The notes beneath the pieces are model-generated. The model worked only from the letters and a program-made list of their open reading frames with translations, made no database searches and was not told where the DNA came from. The position numbers were made by a program, and so were the translations under genes. Below are positions 18,270 through 26,763 of a stretch of 26,763 nucleotides of DNA, piece by piece. Origin of the DNA: Pigoraptor chileana (Eukaryota > Opisthokonta > Filasterea). Every line of letters begins with the position of its first letter. Positions within the stretch are counted from its first letter, which is position 1. The stretch spans positions 1 to 26,763 of the forward strand of contig CALSCR010001623.1 of assembly GCA_943704495.1 (NCBI GenBank). The letters are read 5' to 3'.

Positions 18270-20979
18270 ATGACCGCCGCGTCCTTCCGAGGGGCTTGCA
18301 TCCCTCTTGTCACGTGCATGGTCACGTGTATGGTTGGTTTGACGGCTGACGGAGCGGATGCACTCGCCCACAAGGCCCTCAGATACTCCGAGGGGAGCAA
18401 CAGCAGTGGCGCAACCGTCGCCGTTACCGATGCGGAGCTTTCTGACGACGAACTTGCTGCATACGATGCGTGCTTCGGGCCGCAGCGTGCTGCGTTTGTG
18501 TGTGGACGGTATGTGTGTGTGTGTTTGTGTGTGTGTTTGTGGGTGTGTCTGTGTGTGTGTCTGCAATTGTGCTGAAGGGAGCGTGTCAGCGTGGAAGGCC
18601 GTTATTCAGCAGGCCGATAATAATATGTTATACAGCTTGTGTCTTCTGCTTTCTCGACACAGCTGTCAGGATACTGCTACATCATGAAGGCATATCAGAC
18701 AGGTAATCATGCACCATCATTCAACCGTGACAACACACACGCTTGCATGCACATATACACACACACTGTGTGACCTCACACAGGTTCGGAACGCTGACTA
18801 TTCTCGCCATACTGACGGCGCTTGTGTGCCTTGGGAAGGCACTACAGTTCCACTGCAACGGAGGCAAGCGCGCGTGGCTCAGACATCAGGTGTGTGTGGG
18901 CCTGTTGTGGCCCAGTCGCTCATTGTGTGCATTCAATTTGGACAGACACTCAAACCTGCTTTATCATCCCCTCTAATCCTGTGCCTTCTTCTCTGCTTGG
19001 TAACCCCAAACGCACAAAACGCAAACGAATGCACAAACGACAACGCCAGGTCGTTATATTCTATCTTGCGTTTGTGCAGAGCCTCCTCTGCTTTTTCCAC
19101 TGGGTGAAATGGCCTTACTCAGCCCTCATCTTTGCGGCGCAATATGTACAGCTCATCCAGTTTCTTGTTGTAAGTTGGTTTTGCGGGACTATGGCATGCC
19201 GCATTGTGGGCCGACATGAGCTCGTGAAGAGGTGGGTGTCGTCTGTTTTGTCGCTGAATGAGAAGGATAATAATTCTCTTTCGGTGGGATGTGCACTCTT
19301 CACTGCCTGGCTTAGTCCAATAGTACTGAGCACACATGACCAATGTTTCTTACGGCATTATCCCAACGACTACATGCAAACGGGGCAATGCATGCAGCCA
19401 TTAATTCTTCCAATGGTGTATCTTGTCTTCGTCGCAGGATCGTGCATCCTCCGTTGATATTTTTCTTCCTGTACTTCACGTGCGTGTTTGTGTTTGGGCT
19501 CATTTACGTCAAAGAAGCGGCCAAAGAATGTCTCGGTGAGCTGTTCGAAATATATTTGTCTGCGTCCACATTGGTTTATTCCCTCTGAATGTCGTTTGTT
19601 GTGTCCCGTTTTCACCATGCCGTCACTGCGAAAGTGTTCCACTTGTCAGGGGCGCCGTAAGTTTCTGACGGGAAGTGGGCTATGGAGTATGCTGATTGTG
19701 TTGTGTGTGGGTGGGTATGGGTATATACTTATATATGTGTGTGTGTGCTGTCACTCATAACGCATTTCTGTGCACGCGCAGAGCCCCACTGGCTGCTCTT
19801 CTCGGTATCCAACGCCATCCTCGCCCAGCTTTGCGTTGTTGCTGGCTATCTCATCATCCGGTGAGTATGCGTCTCCCTCTCTCGCCCTCTCTTATCCTCA
19901 ATCGGTCGGTTCATTTTTGCTGACCTAGCCGAGCCATATTTGTGTTCACCCCGCCTTCCGCTCTCCTTTTATAGCAAGCTGAATGCGACGGCAGTGTCCC
20001 TCAACTACAAGCTGACCACCATTCGCGGCCTGATTGGCCTCATGGTTGTGTATGAAATATCTGCGGCCGTCGCCATTATATACGACATTCTCCTCATTAC
20101 AATTGGGCGAGAGTACGGTTGCGACGGCATATTCGGGGTGTGTACTCTTTGCGTCTCTAGGGATTCAAATAATGTCGTATATATTGTTGTGCTTCGGTTG
20201 GTGGCATTTCCGGATGGTATACTGCATTGTGTCTCTAAGGATGCAATGTATAATTGTCGCACTCTGTTTGGCGAGCCCTTCCCTCTGCAATGCAGTGGCA
20301 CTTCACTTCGTCTTACTTCTCCATTTTTCCATCAGATAAAGACGTTCACCTTTGAATGTGTCCCCCATGTTTTTCTCCACGCATCTGCAACGTCAGGGAA
20401 AAAATTCTGTTGGAACGACACTCGCCTATGTGATCTTGAAGTTCTGCAAGATATTGCTGCCCTCGTGGACGTTTCTGTTCATTTTCAAGGCGGCCAAAGC
20501 ACCCCCGGCGGATGTGCCCGCCGTCGATTCTTCCGTGGTGAGTGTTCATCGTGGACTGTGCAAATCTGATCGTGTCTGTCGCAAAGTTTGCTGTGTCGCT
20601 GATTCTCTTTGCACAATACTATATTCATGTTCTCTTTGTTTGTATGTACCTTATGTGGTATTAGTGCCTTTTCAGTATCAAACACGCGAACCCTTATCAA
20701 TTCACTACACTCCCAATTGAAATGCAGCATTCCTCGACGTTTGAGTCCCGGCACGATAGCCACGGCTCCAAGTCTCAGCACTCGATGTTTGGTGAGACAG
20801 CGGCTCTTGGGGCGAACGACGAAGAGGGTGCGAGTCCTCGCATATACGGCAGCCTCGACTCGCTCTCGACGCCACTCATGAACGGATATGACGCAGCGTA
20901 TGCGCGACTGTCACCGGGAGATATTAATTCGGCGTCGCAATCGACACCGGCATACGAGCACTATTCAGAGGATGACTAA
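18270..20979 (+). CDS. Seven-helix receptor-like membrane protein, nine exons
   Basis: Exons: 18270-18508, 18670-18702, 18784-18889, 19050-19231, 19438-19535, 19782-19860, 19975-20137, 20397-20537 and 20728-20979 (TAA). All are GT-AG, phases agree, and the product is 430 residues. The start at 18270 is chosen because it gives a signal peptide (CIPLVTCMVTCMVGLTADG). A short acidic ectodomain follows, with NSSG and a Cys pair (DACFGPQ, FVCGR). Seven helices come next: TLTILAILTALVCLG, VVIFYLAFVQSLLCFF, LIFAAQYVQLIQFLVV, LIFFFLYFTCVFVFGLI, LFSVSNAILAQLCVVAGYLI, LIGLMVVYEISAAVAII, LAYVILKFCKILLPSWTFL. Basic loops 1, 3 and 5 (GGKRAWLRH, GRHELVKRR, RKLNATAVSLNYK) fit GPCR topology. The tail of about 100 residues is Ser/Asp-rich and cytosolic. 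Family is uncertain: THH1/TOM1/TOM3- or GPR137-like proteins are candidates, but no signature was decisive. A further 24-nt exon at 20336-20359 would keep phase but has a poor donor. Confidence 0.85.
18509..18561 (+). repeat. GT-rich microsatellite starting at a splice donor
   Basis: The donor of the first intron of the seven-helix gene (GTATGT) runs straight into an imperfect TG repeat broken by TTTG and GGG units. Similar TG-rich sequence follows several donors of the wee1 gene in the sense direction, for example the intron at 22702-22897. In the tyrosine kinase gene the sense strand carries CA instead. Confidence 0.8.
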
Positions 20980-22449
20980 TTTGTGTTTGAAAATTCCCTT
21001 GGTGCCATGGGGGCCTTTATTAATAACTTTTACAGCCGATAGATTGCTTTGTTTGAGCTCGGCGATTATTTGTCTGGCACTGAACTCAACGGCGGCCGCA
21101 TGTAGCGTCACGGCATTTCTGGATCATGGGTTTGGTGATTTTTGTATGCGCTGCGTTGATGTGTGGCTTACTTTACTTATTACTTTTAATGTCTGTGTTT
21201 GCATATTCGGCGGTGTAAAAACTATAATGTAAATAATTTACCATGGATGTAGCCGCTGTGCGGGGCGACTGACTAGTGGAACCGGGGTTGCCGGTCCGTG
21301 GGCTCGTTTCGTCTTGAGGAGAACGTAAACTTTTATTGCAGCTGTCATTTGTTGTTGTTGAATTATATATTAATAGTTTCCCCAAGAGCAGAAATTTACA
21401 ACTGGTCCTTTGCAACGGTCACATGTTGCACTGTTACCTGCACAAAATTCTCTGCTCATTCTATCTTCGGTGTTGACTGAAAATCTTGGACAACCAAGAC
21501 GGGAAGGAGGACGACAGGAAGTTAGTTCATGTCCGCCTTGTAAATGAAGCCGACGGTCAGGACTGACGAACCAGCGTAAACAGACGCAGAACAATGACGC
21601 CGATTGGACCGACAGGGCACATTGATAGTTCTTTAGTAGTATCAAGAACTGCATTGAGCGACAGTCAGAGATTACAACTGTAAGTACTGTAATTTTGGTC
21701 ACAGACTGATTGGGCGTCAGTCTCTGTGATTCACTTGCTGCAACCTTTTGTTCATTCATTCTGCGAGTCAAACGAGTCTGTGACAAATGACAGAACAAAT
21801 CGACTAGCAATTGAGTGGGAGCAATAAGCAACTCACGCGAAAGATGCCCTCAGCTATAATGTAATTGCGTGGACGTTCATCCGCTGTAGTTAAAGTAACT
21901 CAAAAGACTAGCACTTAACTCTCCATTCCAACATTACGTAGACCGAGGCGGGCTCTGTTGGACACATTTTTTGTTATTTATCAGACTCGACGATTAAAGG
22001 CAGCACGACAGTAAACAGGAAACCAAACGGCATAATAATTCAAAACGCAACGGCAATACATACACAGCAATGCAAAAAACAAAAAAATGGATGAGAAAAA
22101 CCAAAAGGCATGGGATGACAGGGACAGTGGAAGGACTTCAGCAGCCGAGGGTGACTCAATACCCCTGATTCCAGTAACAAGAAGACAAATCGAAACAACG
22201 CAAACAGAAAAGGCAATCACGCAGCCACGCACGCAGGTGGCAAGCAAACATGCTCCGGCCGCGATAATCCCGGATGGGTAATGACGGGGAATGAGTTCCT
22301 TCCGACGCAGCAAGAGAAGAAGAGCACGCGTGTACAATCGTCATGACAAGGGCAGTTGCCTACCCGACGCCGACAGGCACACAGACCGAAATGTGAATGA
22401 GAAGGGCTGGGACATGCACAACTACCGCACTAACACGTTCACAGAGCTT
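20980..22449. other. Convergent intergenic region (seven-helix gene / wee1)
   Basis: About 1.47 kb lies between the TAA of the seven-helix gene and the wee1 stop. It should hold both 3' UTRs. The wee1 side (about 21980-22440) is T-rich in the sense strand. A possible wee1 polyadenylation hexamer AATAAA lies on the minus strand at 21332-21337, which would mean a 3' UTR of over 1 kb. Open frames on the minus strand of 118 and 153 codons (21981-22337, 21370-21831) show no recognisable domain or splice support and are not called. No tRNA or rRNA was recognised. Confidence 0.5.
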
Positions 22450-25400
22450 CTACCAGCTGACACTGTGGCTGCGGTTGAGGCGGCCGATGGGCTTTCCAGA
22501 CTCGTCGAGCAAGACGCCGCCGACAGAATGGACGCCTGGGGGGTGGTTTGCGAGGCCCCTGCCGCGCCCCTTGCCCAGTGCCACAACAGCAGCGCCGCGC
22601 GGTCGTGATGCAGGCGGGGGCATCAGAGTGATGGAGGATGCATCAGACGCACACGGCGGCGGCGGAATGATCACGGGTGTGACGTCCACAAGGCCATTCT
22701 CCTGCATGTTGCATGCCGCATGTAGAGGCCAAGGCAAGAAAACAAGGACACGCGCCAGTGTTAGCACACGCGGCATATGTGATTGCATTCTTTGTTGGAC
22801 CGACACACAGTCACATACACAGCGGATAAGGCTGGCAATATGCGGGTGCATGAGTACAGCACAAGTAAACACATACACACACCCACACACAACTCACCTT
22901 GTGCACCCTGAGCTGCTCTTGAAGGACAGATGTCTTGAACTTTTCCTGATTGAGCTCGATGCGGAGTTGGGATTGTGAGTCTGTGCGCGTGCGCTTCTTC
23001 GGATCAAGCGATTCAAGGATAGCAGGAATTTCGTCCGCGGCAGGTCGTTGTGACGGGTCCGGGTGGACCATGACCTGCATCACACACAGAGAGAGGGAGA
23101 TGAGATAGAGGAAGATAAGTGAGACAGAAAGACAATAAGTGAGAGAGAGAATGAGAATGAGAAAGGGGACAAAGTAAACACATAAAGCCACAAAGTGAAC
23201 AATATAGCATTAGTCGTACCTTGAGCAGTGCCTGAAATCCCTCGGAAACAAGCGGCAAATGTGGAAGATTTCCATTCCGTAGGGCCTGCCATTCCTCGCC
23301 ACTTTTAGGGAGGGGCTGCCCAGACGCCTGGGGGGCAACCGAACACAAAACAGAAGAGGAAACATTAGAACGAGAAAGAAAAGAGGCATGCAAACCAAAG
23401 ATCAGTGAGTCTCGTTCAGCTACATACACACGCACACACAAAACCACCGACGCATCCAGACGACAGCACTTGTTGCAAGGAAGTACACACTCACCAGCTC
23501 ATACACGGAGAGACCGAGTGCGAATATATCGGCCTTTGTGAGGTCCTCGAAATTCTCCTCCAACACCTCACGTGACAGGTAGCGACAGTCGCCCTCCTCC
23601 ACAACAGGCCGGTCGGCGGCGGTCACGTGACCTACATTGAAGACACAGCGCAATTTACGATCCAATCGTTAGAATTTTGCTCGCTTAGTGTCACACATAC
23701 ACACACACACACATACTCTCTCTCTCTCTCTCTTGAGGAGTCCATTGGCAGAGCGCCTAAGACACTGACTTGAATCCCTCATCTCTCTCTCTCTAAAGTG
23801 GTGTGGAGTCCATGGGCACATTGCCTAAGACACTGACTTCTCTTTCTCGCTCTCAAAAGCGTGCAGTGGGTAATGAGACAACACAAACACAGTAACAGAT
23901 GCAACTTCAAGATTAGTTCCGCACCAAGGTCTCCAATCTTGTAAGTGCAAGTTGCTGCCTCGACATCTGATCCCTCCGAGCGCCGCTTCTTGCTCCGATG
24001 ACCGACGTGCGTGGAGGTGGACACGAAAATGTTCCCCGGTTTGAGATCGAGATGCACCAGATTCTCCTCGTGCATGAAGGCGAGTCCCTCTGAAATCTGC
24101 AATTCCGATCCACCGTACACAAAAAAAATAAACACAAACACATACACAGAAATGTGAGCAAGCGACCACATTCACTTTGACGGGCAGACACACACTTGCA
24201 CGTAGACCTAGGCGACCCAGAGCATGTGCATGAATGCCCTGGTATCCATGGCCGAATACCACAGTCAACAGACCACGTGCCATTGACGAAAACAATAAGC
24301 AAAAACGATCGTTTACCTGGCGCACAATTTCCTTGAGCTCGGGTTCCAAGAAAGTGCGCTTGGACACGGCGTCACCGAGACTGCGACCGTCGCAAAACTC
24401 GTTCTGAATGAACAGAAAATTGTCTTCTTCCCACGCAGAGTAGTATCGCACAATATATGGCGACACACCCAACACGGCGTGCGCAAACACCTCACGGAGC
24501 AATCGCTTCCTGGATACGGAAACAGCCGAGTGAAGGCGAGAAAAAGAGGCAATTAGTACTCTAAACGTGAAGGCACAAGCCCATCGACTCAAGCGGGGGA
24601 GAGTGTGAGGTGCAGGATTCAATCAGAGTCTTAGGCGCTCATAAAATTCACACAGGAGACCTTTCAGCGGTCACAGTGCGTTGGTGCACAAGCCCATCGA
24701 TTCCACGGAAGGAGAGATTGGGAGGGAGCGGAGAGAAGAGAGGAGAGAGCGCATAAAATCGTCCACATAACAAATTTTGACCACACCCGAGCAGATCACA
24801 GGGAGTTGTCAACGGGCTTCCTCAAGTGGCAATAACTACAAGCAGCGAGAGTGTGTGACGACATACAACACACCACACGAACAATGAACAAGAGGAAACT
24901 CACTCTTCCGATGAATTGCGAATGCGCTGATTTGTCTTTTTGACGGCGTAGTGACATCCGTCCAGCCTGTTCCGGACCTTGAAGACAGTCCCAAATTCAC
25001 CGCGGCCAATCACCTCCAGCTCCTCAAATTCCTGCGTGTGTGCGAGCAAATAGATACGCACAGACATCAGCAGATTGTCATAAACAGCAACGAAATGCCC
25101 CACCCGTCATCACAAGACACACACCAGTCAGCCCTGCAGCAATGCCAAGACATTATTCAGCCCTCTGTCTCTATTTCTCCCTACCCAACACACACACACA
25201 CACACACACACTGAGTATCCCTTTGGATCAAAATCCATCAAAACAAAGCAGACTGTGAGAATAAAGTGACGGACCTGATTGTATCGCGCAATGTTTGACA
25301 CACTCCGCGCCCCGCGCATTGTCTCTCTCTGTAGTGCAATCTCAAAGCCCTCCTGAAGGCTGTCCGAGAGGCCATCACTATGCTCGTGGGCACCGGAAGT

Positions 25401-26284
25401 GCGGTCCCGCTCGCCCTGCGCTTGCCCTTGCGAGTGGGACTGCACGTGAGCGACACGTGGCGTAAATGGATTCACATTTGATCCAGCCACGATGGGGGCG
25501 GCCAATGGCGCGTGTCCGGCGTGCGCTGGCGCATGGGAGGTGTATTGTTGATGCTGTTGCGACTGAATTGACAGGGACGACTGATCGGCCCCAATACCGC
25601 CAAATGGACGCGGACGCTGCGAATGCCCAAGCAACTCGTGCAGCCGATTCTTCATTCCCGGAACCACTTTGAGCTTGGGCGATCCAGGCAGAGTTGGGAG
25701 ACGAGGAAGGCGAGGGAGGCTCTCACTCGGGGAATTCTGCAACATTAAGCCGCAAAGAAGAAACCGGTGAGTTTGAAATGTCATTATTATTATGTTTTAC
25801 CATGTTTCTCTGATAGATGCACACGTGCAATCACACTCACCTCCATGTCGGCGGACGATCGCTTCCGTCGGCGGAGTTCATAGGCAGACCCGGGAAGTTC
25901 AAAAGTGAAGCATTCTGAATTCTCGCGCGGTGTGATAGGAGGTGCATCTCCAATCATGCTATTCTCAGCATCGAGTGCTGACGAACCGTACAGGACCTGT
26001 GTCCCAACACTTGTCTGCGACGAAGCCATCATGTCCATATTCGAATTCTCATCGGGAGACGCGAACAATATCTTTGCACACGGAGTGTCGCCATCATGCG
26101 CGGAAAGGGGAGTGTCATGTGGATGAAGCACAGGAGTGCCGGTGGATTCAAAGACAGAACCGCCGGGGGTCCCCTGCAGGTCTCGCGCATCCCTCCCAGC
26201 ACTCCCCATTCTGAACAGCGCTCCGGCGCCACCACTGCCCGCCATGCCGGATGACAACGGCGTCGGTCCGATAGGAGGGACCAT
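22450..26284 (-). CDS. wee1: Wee1 kinase (Cdk1 inhibitory tyrosine kinase), complete
   Basis: Exons, in order of translation: 26284-25841, 25736-25275, 25031-24904, 24509-24317, 24096-23925, 23631-23495, 23327-23220, 23074-22898 and 22701-22450. GT-AG borders and phases all fit, giving 690 residues. The ATG has an in-frame stop upstream. Wee1 halts mitotic entry by phosphorylating the inhibitory tyrosine of Cdk1 in the nucleus. Seen: EFEELEVIGRGEFGTVFK (303-320), RLDGCHYAVKK (Lys333), LLREVFAHAVLG (Glu351), VHLDLKPGNIF (Asp426), IGDLGHVT (the Wee1 GDLG in place of DFG, 464-467), EEGDCRYLSREVL (478-490), KADIFALGLSVYE and HPDPSQRP. After the kinase domain QLRIELNQEKFKTSVLQEQL and the final GRLNRSHSVS match animal Wee1. 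The disordered N-terminal 300 residues hold many SP/TP sites (GSPKLK, ITPREN, FTPRVA), likely Cdk targets. Length is close to human WEE1. Confidence 0.97.
23735..23855 (+). repeat. tRNA-like short repeat, two tandem units, antisense in a wee1 intron
   Basis: Two units about 69 bp apart carry GAGTCCATTGGCAGAGCGCC or GGAGTCCATGGGCACATTGC, then CTAAGACACTGACTT, then a CT tail. The first unit has the best tRNA-like A box of the family (TTGGCAGAGCGCCTAAGAC, about 23744-23763), and its ACTGACTTGAATCC resembles the anticodon arm of a serine tRNA. A CA plus CT microsatellite (about 23691-23733) abuts it. It sits in the wee1 intron 23632-23924. Confidence 0.65.
24571..24712 (-). repeat. tRNA-like short repeat, one unit plus a partial unit, in a wee1 intron
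   Basis: Read on the minus strand: GTGGAATCGATGGGCTTGTG, a diverged middle, then AGCGCCTAAGACTCTGATTG and AATCC, then a second start CTTGAGTCGATGGGCTTGTG that is cut short. The same core and order occur in the plus-strand copies at 1626-1950 and 23735-23855. The unit is preceded by a CT-rich tract in this reading direction (24708-24760 on the plus strand is GA-rich), in keeping with the CT tail of a tandem neighbour. It lies in the wee1 intron 24510-24903. Confidence 0.6.
25188..25211 (+). repeat. CA microsatellite in a wee1 intron
   Basis: A pure CA run of about 12 units sits in the intron 25032-25274, some 60 nt after the donor in the sense direction, where it reads TG. Tracts of the same kind lie at about 22862-22894 and 23691-23714 in other wee1 introns. 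Confidence 0.9.
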
Positions 26285-26688
26285 GCTACGCCCAACAAGG
26301 CAAGGTTACCGCGTTTGTTCTCCCTTCAGGAACCCACACAGCGCAAACGCACAAATCGCCGATCACACCACCAATCCACTCGTAATTCTGTAATTCTGAA
26401 GTTGCAAGTCGAGCCAAGTTGAACCGGCACACACGCAGTTTCCCGGCTCGATGAACAGAAATTTGGGCGGAGTAAAGCGGTGCGTCAATGCTCAGAGTTG
26501 GAGGAGTTGGGGCAAAATATCATGGGACTTCTGATAAATCCACAAGTGATTAGAATTGAGCACCCACTCAAAATTTGATAATTGGGTCAGTGCCCGCGCA
26601 GACCTGCGTCAGTTGTGTGACATTCCACTGTGGCATTCGTGACCATTCGTGAAGTGCCTGCAGTTCCGAAAGTTGCCCATCCCAGTGC

Positions 26689-26690
<2 letters not shown>
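26285..26690 (-). promoter_or_regulatory. wee1 upstream region
   Basis: This stretch lies 5' of the wee1 ATG. An in-frame TAA shortly upstream fixes the start. It contains CCAAT at 26371-26375, a tandem GTAATTCT pair at 26382-26397, and CATTCGTGA twice (26634-26642, 26644-26652). No clear E2F site and no TATA box were found. No coding exon is visible. Confidence 0.4.

Positions 26691-26763
<73 letters not shown>
26690..26763 (+). repeat. TG microsatellite at the window end
   Basis: A near-perfect TG repeat of more than 35 units fills the last 74 bases. Its true length cannot be known because it runs off the edge. Confidence 0.95.

Noticed and set aside
18663-18702. Alternative acceptor ending at 18662 giving LSGYCYIMKAYQT
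   Set aside because: That frame needs phase 0, but the preceding exon ends in phase 2. The acceptor at 18668-18669 fits the phases on both sides.
19169-19174. Perfect GTAAGT donor inside the fourth exon of the seven-helix gene
   Set aside because: Using it shifts the next exon out of the frame that encodes the hydrophobic helix. The donor at 19232 keeps it.
21370-22337. Minus-strand open frames of 153 and 118 codons downstream of wee1
   Set aside because: They show no domain, no matching splice sites and T-rich low-complexity translation. They are better explained as wee1 3' UTR.

Overview
The window looks like nuclear DNA of an intron-rich eukaryote that uses the standard code. A unicellular relative of animals (choanoflagellate or other holozoan type) fits best. 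The tyrosine kinase has an animal-style HRDLAARN loop. The Wee1 kinase matches animal Wee1 through its C-terminal tail and not only in the catalytic core. Introns are GT-AG, 50 to about 560 bp, and full of CA/TG and CT microsatellites. The species cannot be fixed from this window.

Layout, left to right: (1) 48-4093, plus strand: a tyrosine kinase gene, 5'-truncated by the window edge, rebuilt here from ten exons, some only 25-51 nt. (2) 4094-4560: convergent gap. (3) 4561-17553, minus strand: one uninterrupted 12,993-bp reading frame for a 4,330-residue secreted-then-anchored protein. It has a signal peptide, about 3,900 residues of beta-rich repetitive ectodomain, nine predicted membrane helices and a short basic/acidic cytosolic tail. 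(4) 17554-18269: divergent intergenic region with a cluster of TGATGTCA sites, CCAAT boxes and a 12-bp palindrome. (5) 18270-20979, plus strand: a nine-exon gene for a 430-residue, receptor-like seven-helix protein. (6) 20980-22449: convergent gap with 3' UTRs. (7) 22450-26284, minus strand: a complete nine-exon wee1 gene (690 residues). (8) 26285-26763: wee1 upstream region, ending in a long TG repeat at the window edge.

The genes do not form an operon. Two kinases (one signalling, one cell-cycle) flank two membrane proteins that share a divergent promoter region. The giant protein is the least explained item: no introns in an intron-dense neighbourhood, Asp/Gly-rich RTX-like stretches, and a polytopic C-terminus. 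Introns of both kinase genes carry copies of a short tRNA-like repeat with a CT-rich tail. The palindrome CACGTG is several times more frequent across the window than base composition predicts.
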